32,678 nucleotides of DNA from Acidimicrobiales bacterium (lineage in GTDB: Bacteria > Actinomycetota > Acidimicrobiia > Acidimicrobiales > Acidimicrobilacustridaceae). This document shows positions 16,094 to 24,474 of this stretch, in pieces. Numbering within the stretch: the stretch's first letter is position 1; the number at the start of each line of letters is the position of its first letter. The translations under genes and the position numbers were made by a program. The notes below the pieces were generated by a model that saw only the letters and a list, made by a program, of their open reading frames with translations, was not told the origin of the DNA and ran no database searches. The stretch spans positions 1 to 32,678 of the forward strand of contig JANZZE010000012.1 of NCBI GenBank assembly GCA_026419545.1, written 5' to 3'.

Positions 16094-16231
16094 ATGACAC
16101 GTCGGGTCATCTGGTCACCAGAATCGCTCATCGCTGTGATCCCCACGCGGGCTGACGCCACGATCGTGACCTGCCCCCTTCCACTCGCAAAGACTCCCAG
16201 TGAGACCTCCCCAGGAGGAACACATTCATGA
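16094..16231 (+). CDS. 45-residue upstream ORF coupled to the esterase gene
   Basis: ATG 16094 to TGA 16229-16231, 45 residues starting MTRRVIWSPESLIAVIPTRA. Its stop overlaps the esterase start as ATGA, the classic arrangement for translational coupling, and the esterase ribosome binding site (AGGAGGA) lies inside its last codons. A TAnnnT box sits 6 nt before its ATG. It is not hydrophobic enough to be a signal peptide and matches no family I know. It may encode a real small protein or act as a leader whose translation sets esterase expression. Confidence 0.5.
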   Translation: MTRRVIWSPESLIAVIPTRADATIVTCPLPLAKTPSETSPGGTHS

Positions 16232-17148
16232 CCCGACCACCAAGTCCGAACGTGCAACCCCGAAAGCGACGCTCCGTTCTACGCCTATCTGGACTCGCGT
16301 TCGTCACACTGCTTGCACTAGCAGCCTGCAAACCAATCGTTGCGCCTCCAGGGCCTGCGCCGCTGCGCTATCGCGACGAGGTATTCACCTCGGTCGACGT
16401 GACGCGGGACGTCCAGTATGCGACAGCTGTCATGCGGTCCACCGGCTCGCCAGTGTCACTACTCATGGATGTCTATCGACCAGCCGGGGACACCGCGACA
16501 AACCGGCCAGTCATCATCTGGGTTCACGGGGGTTCGTTCCGCACGGGGAGCAAGACCTCACCCGACATCGTCCTGCTCGCAAACGCCTTTGCGCGCAAGG
16601 GCTACGTGAGCATCTCGATCAACTACCGACTGTCCCCGCAGGGCTGCGCGGCCGCAGCACCGACGGCTGAGTGCGTGCTAGCGATCATCGATGCGAAGCA
16701 CGATGCGCAAGCAGCGGTGCGATACGTCCGCGCCAACGCCACCTCGCTCGGGGTTGATCCCAACCGAATCGCGATCGACGGCCATTCCGCTGGAGCGATC
16801 ACGGCTCTCAACGTGGGGTTCGATGCCACCGAGACCGAACCGGGCGGATCGAACCCCGGACAGTCCTCGGCCGTGGCAGCCTCTGTATCACTGTCGGGTG
16901 CTCGCCTCATGGGGACTAGCGACCCGGGCGATGCGCCGAGCTTGCTGTTCCACGGCACCGCAGACGTCCTCGTTCCCTATGCCTGGGCCCAAGCAACGGT
17001 CAACGACGCGAGAGCAGCGGGCTTGGAGTCGTATCTGACGACCTGGGACGGGGCCGGCCATGTCCCGCTGATCGAGCACCTAGACGAAATCGTCTTCCAG
17101 ACCACGAATTTCCTGTATTGGACCTTGCAGCTCGACCAGCTCGGGTGA
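16228..17148 (+). CDS. Secreted alpha/beta-hydrolase lipoprotein (carboxylesterase type)
   Basis: 306 residues from ATG 16228, with CCAGGAGGAA about 8 nt upstream. A basic N-terminus and hydrophobic segment end in a lipobox (LALAAC, Cys34), so the enzyme is lipid-anchored outside the membrane. The alpha/beta-hydrolase set is complete: oxyanion-hole HGG at 100-102, nucleophile Ser187 in GHSAG, Asp246 in GTADVLVPY and His278 in GAGHVP. The HGGSFRTGSK pattern fits the carboxylesterase/BD-FAE group, which hydrolyses esters such as short acyl or feruloyl esters. It converges on the MFS gene. Expression is probably coupled to the 45-codon ORF upstream. Confidence 0.92.
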   Translation: MTRPPSPNVQPRKRRSVLRLSGLAFVTLLALAACKPIVAPPGPAPLRYRDEVFTSVDVTRDVQYATAVMRSTGSPVSLLMDVYRPAGDTATNRPVIIWVHGGSFRTGSKTSPDIVLLANAFARKGYVSISINYRLSPQGCAAAAPTAECVLAIIDAKHDAQAAVRYVRANATSLGVDPNRIAIDGHSAGAITALNVGFDATETEPGGSNPGQSSAVAASVSLSGARLMGTSDPGDAPSLLFHGTADVLVPYAWAQATVNDARAAGLESYLTTWDGAGHVPLIEHLDEIVFQTTNFLYWTLQLDQLG

Positions 17149-17360
17149 AGAGCCGCCAGGAGCCCACCAGATCAGCGACCCGACAAATCCGAACGAGCGA
17201 TCCAAGCGCTTTCCGGGCCCGCGACTGACCGTCACCAACACGTCAGAATCTTTGCGCTATCTACAGACGCTGTCCCCTCGCTCAGCGATCGGCTGTCGCC
17301 GACTGACAAACACCTCCCCCGACACTGTGCGAGTTGCCCGCAACAGACAGGGAAGCCTCG

Positions 17361-18710
17361 TCAGGGATCGGCCGTTGCCGGTTCGGCCGGACCATCGTCA
17401 TCGAGATGAGACATGAGCCCAGACCCGGTCTTGAGCCAACCGGTCACTGCGAAGAACACCAAACCCGCTCCGACAACGGTTGCCCTTGGCCCGATGACAC
17501 TGACCGCGAGCCCCTGCAGCAACAGACCCAATGGCAAGGCCGCGGTGAGGAACATGATGTAGATCGCCAAGACCCTGCCGCGGATCGCTTCCTCAACCTG
17601 GAGTTGGATAGTGGTGTTGAGCGTCGAGGCGATTGCGAGATATCCCGCTCCGCCGACGAGCAGCGCACCGAACGCAACGGCATAGACTGGTGCCGCACCG
17701 AAGGTGACCAGCGCTCCGCCGTAGGCCACCATCGCCACGAAGAGCAAACGGCTGCGGGCGATCCGTCCCCCTGCACGGCCGATGATGGGGGCCCCGAGAA
17801 TCGAGCCGAAACCGAGTGCTGCGCCAAGCAGACCGTAGGCGAAATCACCCACACCGAACACTTCACGGGCGAACACGACGAGTTGTTGAGAGACCGGTCC
17901 GCCGAGCCCGCCAAGGGCGACGACAGCCACAAAACAAGCCAGGATGCCGGGATATCTCCGCGTTGCACGGATGGCAGTCACGAAATCGGCCCACAACGAC
18001 CTGCCCGCCGGCTGGACTCGGGGCGCGGGATTGGCCCGAATGAGCAAGAGCGCTGAGATCACGGCGAGGAACGACACGGCATTGAGCGCGAACGCTGCGG
18101 TCACGCCGATCGTTCCGAGCACGAGACCTCCGGCCAAAGGCCCGAGGAACCGCGCCGCGTTGAACTGCATCGAGTTGAGGGTCACTGCGTTCAACAAGTC
18201 GTCACGGGGCACCAGTTCGCTGACGAACGCCTGCCACGACGGAATGTTCAGTCCCCCGATGACCCCTCCCATCATGACCAGACCAATGACTACCGGGAGA
18301 GAACCTCGACCGGACGCCCAGACAATGGCCAGAGTTGCTGCCACCAACGCTTGGGCCAACTGGGTGACGAGCAGGACCGTGCGCCGGGGATGGCGATCAG
18401 CGATGGACCCACCGAGCGGACCAACGAACACTACTGGGAGGAATTGGAGGAATCCGGCAAACAGCACCCAAGCCGCACTCGCAGTCAGCTGATACACCAC
18501 GAACGGCACCGCAAGGTTCTGCATCCAGCTGCCGGCATTGGACAACAAGGCGCCCAACCAGAACAGCGCAAAATTCCGATGCCGGAAGGCCGAGAGCACA
18601 CCCCGAGAACGCCCAGTGTGCGGCGAGCAGGTCATCCTGGGCGAGCGTCCGACACCTCGCCGGCGCTGGTGCCGCATGGTACGACGGCGAGCTCGCTGGG
18701 AGGCGGTCAT
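17361..18710 (-). CDS. MFS transporter, EntS/MFS_3-like exporter
   Basis: 449 residues from ATG 18710, with about 12 hydrophobic segments. The N-terminal block (FRHRNFALFWLGALLSNAGS) and the loop after helix 2 (GSIADRHPRRTVLL, the G-x-x-x-D-R-x-x-R-R motif of MFS) are typical of the MFS_3 exporter group, which moves siderophores, drugs or other small molecules with proton exchange. NIPSWQAFVSELVPRDDLLNAVTLNS is also characteristic. The start is uncertain: ATG 18635 would trim an Arg-rich 25-residue tail and puts the first helix at the usual distance, while ATG 18710 has TAGCCT 8 nt upstream. It diverges from the acyltransferase gene. The C-terminus is acidic. Confidence 0.88.
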   Translation of the reverse strand: MTASQRARRRTMRHQRRRGVGRSPRMTCSPHTGRSRGVLSAFRHRNFALFWLGALLSNAGSWMQNLAVPFVVYQLTASAAWVLFAGFLQFLPVVFVGPLGGSIADRHPRRTVLLVTQLAQALVAATLAIVWASGRGSLPVVIGLVMMGGVIGGLNIPSWQAFVSELVPRDDLLNAVTLNSMQFNAARFLGPLAGGLVLGTIGVTAAFALNAVSFLAVISALLLIRANPAPRVQPAGRSLWADFVTAIRATRRYPGILACFVAVVALGGLGGPVSQQLVVFAREVFGVGDFAYGLLGAALGFGSILGAPIIGRAGGRIARSRLLFVAMVAYGGALVTFGAAPVYAVAFGALLVGGAGYLAIASTLNTTIQLQVEEAIRGRVLAIYIMFLTAALPLGLLLQGLAVSVIGPRATVVGAGLVFFAVTGWLKTGSGLMSHLDDDGPAEPATADP

Positions 18711-18718
18711 CCAGGGCG

Positions 18719-18724
18719 AGGCTA
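18719..18724 (-). promoter_or_regulatory. -10 box for the MFS gene
   Basis: TAGCCT on the minus strand, ending 8 nt before ATG 18710. It supports the longer start of the transporter as a leaderless one. No good -35 box at 16-18 nt is seen. Confidence 0.35.
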
Positions 18725-18764
18725 CCGATCCGCCACCGGTTCTGAGCCCAAGCACGCCCATCGG

Positions 18765-18770
18765 TAACAT
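18765..18770 (+). promoter_or_regulatory. -10 box, leaderless start of the acyltransferase
   Basis: TAACAT ends 6 nt before GTG 18777. This is the main reason for choosing GTG 18777 over ATG 18867 as the start. Confidence 0.5.
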
Positions 18771-18776
18771 GCGCGT

Positions 18777-19772
18777 GTGCACCCTGCCGAGCCAGACACC
18801 TCCGAGTCCCGCGAACCGGACGGCACCCGGGCAGGAGGCTCGGCGGAAGAACCTACGGCCAGTGTGATGGCAGAAACCCTCAACAACCTGCGCGAGCCCC
18901 AGGCAGATTCACCCGAATCGGCATCGCTGGTGCCGGTTCCAGCATCTGAAGCAGCGTCGCAAGAAGAACCGCCTCTGGAAGATCCCCGGCTCAGTGATGT
19001 CGACGAATGGGGCCGCTCCGAGCACATGCGCGAGATCGCTCGGCGCGTCTACGACCCCATGTACCGCTACTGGTTCCGGGCCGAATGGGAGGGCCTCGAG
19101 AACATTCCGACCGACGGCGGTGCCTTGCTGGTGGCGAATCACGCCGCCGCCATCCCGAGCGACGCCCCGGTGATCATCCACGGCATCGAGACCGAACTCG
19201 GCCGACCGGTCTATGGACTCGCTGACCAGTTGTTCCGCACGATGCCAGTCATTGGCGTCTACTGGGCTCGCCTCGGCGGGGTCGTCGCCCACCCCGACAA
19301 CGCCTACCGGCTACTGCGCGAGCAGAAGCAACTCGTCCTGGTCTTCCCCGAAGGCAGCAAAGGGCCGGCCAAGCACTACTCCCAGCGATACCGCTTGCGC
19401 CGATTCGGTCGGGGCGGGTTCGTCGAGATCGCCATGCGCGCCGGTGTGCCAGTGATCCCCATCGCGGTGGTCGGCGCCGAGGAATCGATGCCCATCGTCT
19501 ACAAGTCGCCCACACTGGCCAAGCTGCTCGGGCTGCCATACTTCCCGATCACTGCCAACCAGCTCGTCTTCGGCCCGCTGCTCGGCACGGTTATGTACTT
19601 CCCGGCCAAATTCCGGCTCAAGGTGCTCGAACCGGTGTATTTCGACGTGCCACCCGACCAGGACCGCTACTCGAAGAGCCGGATCATGGACGAGTCCGAA
19701 AAGATCCGGGAAAAGATCCAGGAAGCCCTCTACGACATGTTGCGTGAGCGCCGGTCGGTGTGGTTCGGCTGA
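18777..19772 (+). CDS. PlsC-type lysophospholipid acyltransferase family protein
   Basis: 331 residues from GTG 18777; ATG 18867 (residue 31) is the alternative. An acidic, Ser/Pro/Glu-rich N-terminal 75 residues precede the acyltransferase domain. The acceptor motif VANHAAAIPSD is a variant of NHxxxxD with extra spacing, seen in a subgroup of these enzymes, and FPEGSKGP is the FPEGTR-like block. VPVIPIAVVGAEE completes the core. There is no strong membrane helix, so it is probably peripheral. Family members acylate lysophosphatidate or related lipids from acyl-CoA or acyl-ACP. It is followed after 8 nt by the epimerase-like gene, and a crotonase lies further on, so the group may serve lipid metabolism. 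Confidence 0.9.
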   Translation: MHPAEPDTSESREPDGTRAGGSAEEPTASVMAETLNNLREPQADSPESASLVPVPASEAASQEEPPLEDPRLSDVDEWGRSEHMREIARRVYDPMYRYWFRAEWEGLENIPTDGGALLVANHAAAIPSDAPVIIHGIETELGRPVYGLADQLFRTMPVIGVYWARLGGVVAHPDNAYRLLREQKQLVLVFPEGSKGPAKHYSQRYRLRRFGRGGFVEIAMRAGVPVIPIAVVGAEESMPIVYKSPTLAKLLGLPYFPITANQLVFGPLLGTVMYFPAKFRLKVLEPVYFDVPPDQDRYSKSRIMDESEKIREKIQEALYDMLRERRSVWFG

Positions 19773-19780
19773 GGTCAACA

Positions 19781-20824
19781 ATGGGAAAGCGCGTGCTCAT
19801 CACCGGATTGGCCACGTTCTGGGGCGGGCTCGTCGCCAAGGCCCTCGAGCAGGACCCTGGCATCGACGTGCTGGTTGGCCTCGACACCCGAGAACCGACC
19901 GTCGAGTTGGAGCGCACCGAGTATGTGCGAACCGACGAGAACTATTCGATCCTCTCCCGGATCGTCCGCGCCGCCAAAGTCGACACGATCGTGCACACCT
20001 TCCTCGTCGTGGACTCCACGATGATGCGGGCCCGAACGATGCACGAGATCAACGTGATCGGCACCATGAACCTGTTCGCGGCCGCATCCCAACCCGGCAG
20101 CGCGGTCCGCAGTGTCGTGGTCAAGTCCTCGAGCTATGTGTACGGCGCCGCCAAAGAAGACCCCGTCTGGTTCACTGAGGAAACGCCGCGTAGCCACCCG
20201 CCTCGCCGCCGGGTGGAGCGGAGCCTCGAAGCCGTCGAGGGGTACGTACGGGACTTCGCGCTAGACAACCCGCACGTGAACGTGACCTTGCTCCGGTTCT
20301 CGAACGTGTTGGGACCCGACATCGTCACCCCGCTCAGCCGCGCCCTCGAACTGCCGCTGGTCCCGAAACTGTTCGGCTACGACCCCCGGTTCCAGTTCGT
20401 TCACGAGGACGATGTGATCCGGTCGATCCTGTTCGTGCTCGAACGCGAACTGCCCGGGATCTACAACGTGGCAGGTGATGGTCTGCTGCCCTGGACCGAG
20501 GTGGCTCACATCGCCGGAAAGCGAACGATTCCCCTGCCCCCGATCGGCGCGACTTGGGCCGCCCAACCGCTCCGCCTGTTCGGCGTGGAATTGCCTGACG
20601 AACTCCTCGACCTCCTGCGCTTCGGCCGGGGAGTCGACAACCGTCGTTTGAAGGCTGCAGGATTCCGCTATCACTACACCTCAGCGGGCGCCGTGCAAGC
20701 CTTCGTCGAAGCGGTACGGCTACGACACGCGGTCGGGAGCACCCAACCCACCTATCGCTATGAGCGCGACGTCGAGCAGTTCTTCCGCCACTCCCCCGCC
20801 GTGGTCCGCGAGGGCGACCCTTGA
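19781..20824 (+). CDS. NAD(P)-dependent epimerase/dehydratase-like protein (extended SDR)
   Basis: 347 residues from ATG 19781, with GAGG 6 nt upstream that overlaps the acyltransferase stop, so the two are coupled. The Rossmann start MGKRVLITGLATFWGGLVAKAL has the TGxxxxxG pattern with an unusual Trp. VHTFLVVDSTMMRARTMHEINVIGTMNLF and SSSYVYG follow extended-SDR order, and FQFVHEDDVIRSILFVLE with IYNVAGDG is the usual late block. The typical YxxxK active site is not seen: the expected region reads HPPRRRVERSLEAVEGYV, so catalysis is doubtful and it may be a binding or atypical reductase. Cytoplasmic. The substrate is not predictable; the neighbours suggest a lipid-linked role. Confidence 0.85.
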   Translation: MGKRVLITGLATFWGGLVAKALEQDPGIDVLVGLDTREPTVELERTEYVRTDENYSILSRIVRAAKVDTIVHTFLVVDSTMMRARTMHEINVIGTMNLFAAASQPGSAVRSVVVKSSSYVYGAAKEDPVWFTEETPRSHPPRRRVERSLEAVEGYVRDFALDNPHVNVTLLRFSNVLGPDIVTPLSRALELPLVPKLFGYDPRFQFVHEDDVIRSILFVLERELPGIYNVAGDGLLPWTEVAHIAGKRTIPLPPIGATWAAQPLRLFGVELPDELLDLLRFGRGVDNRRLKAAGFRYHYTSAGAVQAFVEAVRLRHAVGSTQPTYRYERDVEQFFRHSPAVVREGDP

Positions 20825-20922
20825 CCCCCATCAGTCCTAGGAACCGGCCGACGACCACCCGACAAGATCCGCCTCCCGCCTCACCATCAACAACGCAGTA
20901 GCAAGTCGCAGGAGCCTCGCCA

Positions 20923-21675
20923 GTGAGCACGATCCGCACCGACGTCGACGACCGCGTCGCGGTCATAACGCTCGACGATCCCGACCGGCGCAACGCCCTC
21001 ACGACGCAAATGGTCACCGAAATCGTTGCCGCCTTCGACGACTTGGAACACAACGACGAATGCCGGGCGGTGATCATCACCGGGGCGCCACCTGCGTTCT
21101 GCGCGGGAGCGGATCTAGGCCATCTGAGCGGCGCAGGCGAAGCGAGCCTTCGCGACATCTACCGTGGGTTCCTTCGCGTGGCCGAGTCGCCGCTGCCGAC
21201 GATCGCCGCGGTCAACGGAGCAGCCGTCGGCGCCGGCGTGAACATGGCACTGTGCTGTGATGTCATTCTCGTCGCCGAGTCGGCCCGGCTCGAAACCCGC
21301 TTCCTCAAACTTGGGCTTCACCCCGGTGGAGGGCACACCTGGATGATGCGCCGCCTGGTGGGACCGCAGACGACCGCAGCGCTCGTCCTGTTCAACGACG
21401 TGATCGACGGACGCGAGGCTGAGCGCCTTGGTTTCGCCTACCGGTGCCATCCCGACAACGAGCTCCTGCTCGCAGCCAGGGCGCTTGCCGCCCGCGCGGC
21501 CAAAGCTGACCCGGGGTTGCTCCGTCGGGTCAAGGAATCGATCAGGGCAATGGCCGAGGTGGACACCCACGACGAAGCGGTCGAGCTCGAACTCGAGGCC
21601 CAAGTCTGGTCGCTGAACCAACCGTGGTTCCTGGCCGCGCTGGAGCAAACCCGCCGCCAGATCAGTTCACGCTGA
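20923..21675 (+). CDS. Crotonase / enoyl-CoA hydratase family protein, catalytic Glu not apparent
   Basis: 250 residues from GTG 20923, with AGGAG 9 nt upstream, the normal size of a crotonase. Oxyanion-hole blocks are AFCAGADL and NGAAVGAGVN. The next block reads LGLHPGGGHTWMMRRLVG. By my manual alignment to the rat mitochondrial enzyme, both catalytic glutamates (Glu144 and Glu164) are replaced (about Phe and Ala). It may therefore carry out another crotonase reaction (isomerase, thioesterase, decarboxylase) or be a non-hydratase; this needs a proper alignment. It lies 98 nt after the epimerase-like gene on the same strand and converges on the GNAT gene. Confidence 0.9.
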   Translation: MSTIRTDVDDRVAVITLDDPDRRNALTTQMVTEIVAAFDDLEHNDECRAVIITGAPPAFCAGADLGHLSGAGEASLRDIYRGFLRVAESPLPTIAAVNGAAVGAGVNMALCCDVILVAESARLETRFLKLGLHPGGGHTWMMRRLVGPQTTAALVLFNDVIDGREAERLGFAYRCHPDNELLLAARALAARAAKADPGLLRRVKESIRAMAEVDTHDEAVELELEAQVWSLNQPWFLAALEQTRRQISSR

Positions 21676-21792
21676 CCGGCGCCGTTTCGTTCGACAGCCC
21701 AGGCCTCCACACGAACACTTTCGACCTGTCCACCAGCTGGTGCCTTCGGAACCACGCTCCTCAGCGCGTCGCCTCTCCGACCTTGCCGTGGC

Positions 21793-22383
21793 TTACTCCA
21801 CCCACTCGGCCAAGAGTTCATCACGGCGCTCCCACCACTCTTCGGCCGTGATGGCATAACGGATGTGGTCTTCCCAAACACCGTTGATCTCGAGGTAACG
21901 CAGCGCAATTCCTTCATCGCGGATCTTGAGCTTCTCCACGACCCGACGGCTCGCGTGGTTCCTCGGGATGATGGCGATCTGCATGCGGTGGAGGTGCAGA
22001 TCCTCGAAGACGAAGCGAGCCAACACGACGAGGCTCTCCGGCACATAACCATTGCCGGCGTGCTTCTGGTCGATCCAGTACCCGACATACGCGCTCTGAA
22101 ACGGACCGCGCTGCACCGACGACAAGTTGATCTCGCCCGCGAACTCTCCGTTGACAAAGATGCCGAAACCGAAACCGGTGCCGAGTTGTCGCTCCCGTTG
22201 CCGGGCACTACAGCGGGCGGCAAACGCATCCTTGCTCTCCACCACATCGGGTTGGCCCGGCACTCGCGCCGGTTCCCATTTGGTCAGCCACTCGACGTTG
22301 CGGCGGCGCACCTCCCGCCATGCTTTGAAATCCGCAACTTCCAACGGGCGCAGGAGCACCCGCCGTCCGAACAGGGTTGTCAT
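21793..22383 (-). CDS. GNAT family N-acetyltransferase, RimJ/RimL type
   Basis: 196 residues from ATG 22383; a longer reading to 22578 overlaps the aminotransferase gene and was discarded. The N-terminus RVLLRPLEVADFKAWREVRRRN is the RimJ/RimL pattern. FGIFVNGEFAGEINLSSV, SAYVGYWIDQKHAGNGYVPESLVVL (the acetyl-CoA pyrophosphate loop, Q/R-x-x-G-x-G/A) and HRMQIAIIPRNHASRRVVEKL follow in order. Members acetylate N-terminal amines of ribosomal or other proteins, or small amines. Cytoplasmic. It starts 25 nt after the aminotransferase stop and is likely the last gene of the minus-strand run beginning at MocA. Confidence 0.92.
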   Translation of the reverse strand: MTTLFGRRVLLRPLEVADFKAWREVRRRNVEWLTKWEPARVPGQPDVVESKDAFAARCSARQRERQLGTGFGFGIFVNGEFAGEINLSSVQRGPFQSAYVGYWIDQKHAGNGYVPESLVVLARFVFEDLHLHRMQIAIIPRNHASRRVVEKLKIRDEGIALRYLEINGVWEDHIRYAITAEEWWERRDELLAEWVE

Positions 22384-22408
22384 CGCGGCCACTCGCTCGT
22401 GAACCCGA

Positions 22409-23506
22409 TCATGACGAGAACAACTCCTCGAGCGCGGCCAACAAGAGCATGACGTTGCGGGGCCGGGCCGTGTGCCCCATGCAACCGATACGCCAAACTT
22501 TCCCTGCGACGGGACCGAGCCCACCACCAACCTCGATGCCATACCGTTCGAGCAGCGCCCGCCGCGCTGCCGCCTCATCCATTCCCGCCGGAAGCCGCTC
22601 GGTGGGCACGTAGACCGACGTCAGCTGGGGTAGGCGATGGCCTTTCTCTGCGAACAATTCGAAACCGAGATCCTCCAAACCTGCTTGGAGCGCCTCACCG
22701 CAGGCACGATGGCGTTCCCAGCACGACTCAAGCCCTTCGTCGAGCAGGACACCGAGGCCGGCGTGGAGCGCGTAGATCATGCTGATGGGGGCCGTGTGGT
22801 GATAGGCGCGACCTCCCTCTCCCATGACGTACCGGGCGATCATGTTGAGATCGAGGTACCACGAGCCGGGGCGGGCTTTGATCTGCTCGAGTGCGCGAGG
22901 ACTCACCGTCAACGGCGCCAGACCCGGTGGGACGCCCAAGCACTTCTGCGTTCCGCTGTATGCGATGTCGACACACCAGGCGTCGGTCTCGACCGGGATC
23001 CCGCCGAGCGAGGTGACGCAATCCACGAGCAGAAGGGTTCCTTCCTTACCGGTGTGAAGGCACGCGAGATCGTTTCGCACCCCAGTCGAGGTCTCGGCGT
23101 GGACGACGGCGATGATCTTGGGTGACGGATGCGCGTCGATCAGAGCCTGGGGATCAACTGGCCGTCCCCAAGGGGCTTCGACCCGGATGACCTTGGCGCC
23201 GGCACGCGCAGCGACGTCACACATGCGCTCACCGAACACACCGTTGACACCGACGACAACGGGGTCACCGGGTTCCACGAAATTGACGAACGCGGCCTCC
23301 ATCCCGGCAGAGCCGGTGCCGCTGACCGGGAAGGTGAGCGGGTTGGATGTCCGGAAAGCGGCCCGGAGCCGTTCGTTGGTCTCGTCGAGGAGCGCGAGGA
23401 ACTCCGGGTCGAGATGGCCGAGGACGGGGCGGGTCAGCGCCTCGAACACCTCGGGATAGGGGTTGCTCGGACCGGGGCCCATCAAGATGCGATCCGTCTG
23501 CACCAT
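22409..23506 (-). CDS. Class V aminotransferase, alanine/serine-glyoxylate type
   Basis: 365 residues from ATG 23506. MVQTDRILMGPGPSNPYPEV and TFPVSGTGSAGMEAAFVNF match class V PLP enzymes of the alanine-glyoxylate/serine-glyoxylate group. Asp162 in LLLVDCVTSLGG should contact the PLP ring nitrogen, and Lys188 in SGTQKCLGVPPGL should form the Schiff base. The substrate could be alanine, serine or ureidoglycine with glyoxylate; I cannot separate these by eye. The longer reading to 23659 is poor in quality. TACGAT lies 8 nt before ATG 23506, so it may have its own leaderless promoter besides read-through from ppx. Confidence 0.9.
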   Translation of the reverse strand: MVQTDRILMGPGPSNPYPEVFEALTRPVLGHLDPEFLALLDETNERLRAAFRTSNPLTFPVSGTGSAGMEAAFVNFVEPGDPVVVGVNGVFGERMCDVAARAGAKVIRVEAPWGRPVDPQALIDAHPSPKIIAVVHAETSTGVRNDLACLHTGKEGTLLLVDCVTSLGGIPVETDAWCVDIAYSGTQKCLGVPPGLAPLTVSPRALEQIKARPGSWYLDLNMIARYVMGEGGRAYHHTAPISMIYALHAGLGVLLDEGLESCWERHRACGEALQAGLEDLGFELFAEKGHRLPQLTSVYVPTERLPAGMDEAAARRALLERYGIEVGGGLGPVAGKVWRIGCMGHTARPRNVMLLLAALEELFSS

Positions 23507-23514
23507 CGGCGGGC

Positions 23515-23520
23515 ATCGTA
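23515..23520 (-). promoter_or_regulatory. -10 box before the aminotransferase
   Basis: TACGAT on the minus strand, ending 8 nt before ATG 23506, in the 56-nt gap after ppx. It fits a leaderless internal promoter. Confidence 0.4.
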
Positions 23521-23562
23521 GACGGGCAGGCGTCAGCTCGCCCGAGGACACACCAACGGCGC

Positions 23563-24474
23563 TCAGAGCAGCGAAAGGACCAAACCGTCGAGGATGTCGG
23601 CGTCGCTCACGAGACAGCTTTCGAAACCGAAGTAGCGCATGATCTCGACGAGAATACACATTCCACCGACGATGACATCAGCTCGCTCTTTCTCCAGGCC
23701 AGGGTTGTGGATGCGATCGTCGAAGGCTTCGGTTGCGAGTGTGCGGAACACATCTTCGGCTGCGGCTTTCGTCAGCCGGAAGTGGTGGATCCTGCTGCGG
23801 TCGTACTCGGCGAGACCGATCTCAACCGCGGCCGCGGTCGTGACAGTGCCTGCGAGCCCCACGAAGGTTCGGGCGTCGAGCACCGAGGGGATTTCCCGCG
23901 CGACGTCTTTCAGGTGGAGTTCGACGATTGAGAGGCATTGCACCAGTTCCTCTGGCAACGGCGGATCATGGCGCAGGTACCGCTCGGTCAGGCGGACACA
24001 ACCGATGTCGCAGGAGAGTGTTCCCTCGAGCTCGCTACGGCCGTAAGAGAACTCAGTCGATCCACCCCCAATGTCGACCACGAGGAACGGTCCGTCGCCC
24101 GGATCGAGTTCGTGGGTCGCCCCGAGAAAGGAAAGCTCACCTTCTTCCTGCCCAGAGAGCAGTTCGGGGCGCACCCCGATGATCGCCTCAGCAGGTTCGA
24201 AGAAGTCCTCTCGATTGGCGGCGTCGCGGGCTGCGGAGGTCGCTGTCATCCGCACGCGGGTTGCTCCGAAGCGATCGATGACGGCTCGGTATTCACGTAG
24301 GACCGCAAGCGTCCGCTCGATGGCTTCCGGGTCGAGGCGGCCGCTTGCATCAGTGCCACGGCCGAGCCGGGTGATGCGCATCAAGCGTTCTATGGGATGG
24401 CCGTTGCTGTCGGCGATGAGCAACCGAACCGAGTTCGTCCCACAATCGATGGCAGCGACTGGGGCGTCGATCAT
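23563..24474 (-). CDS. ppx: Ppx/GppA family exopolyphosphatase
   Basis: 303 residues from ATG 24474, which overlaps the DUF501 stop as ATGA. The ASKHA nucleotide/phosphate folds are clear: AAIDCGTNSVRLLIAD at the N-terminus and VVDIGGGSTEFSYG in the middle, with MTATSAARDAANREDFF between them and LAGTVTTAAAVEIGL later. Members cut terminal phosphate from polyphosphate or hydrolyse pppGpp. At about 300 residues it is the short Ppx1-type that lacks the C-terminal HD-like domain, as common in actinobacteria. Cytoplasmic. The DUF501-Ppx order matches the mycobacterial eno-divIC-DUF501-ppx neighbourhood, but here eno and divIC are replaced upstream by coxG and mocA. Confidence 0.93.
   Translation of the reverse strand: MIDAPVAAIDCGTNSVRLLIADSNGHPIERLMRITRLGRGTDASGRLDPEAIERTLAVLREYRAVIDRFGATRVRMTATSAARDAANREDFFEPAEAIIGVRPELLSGQEEGELSFLGATHELDPGDGPFLVVDIGGGSTEFSYGRSELEGTLSCDIGCVRLTERYLRHDPPLPEELVQCLSIVELHLKDVAREIPSVLDARTFVGLAGTVTTAAAVEIGLAEYDRSRIHHFRLTKAAAEDVFRTLATEAFDDRIHNPGLEKERADVIVGGMCILVEIMRYFGFESCLVSDADILDGLVLSLL

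Noticed and set aside
17334-18056. 240-residue plus-strand frame
   Set aside because: Antisense to the MFS transporter; low-quality composition rich in Glu/Arg/Thr.
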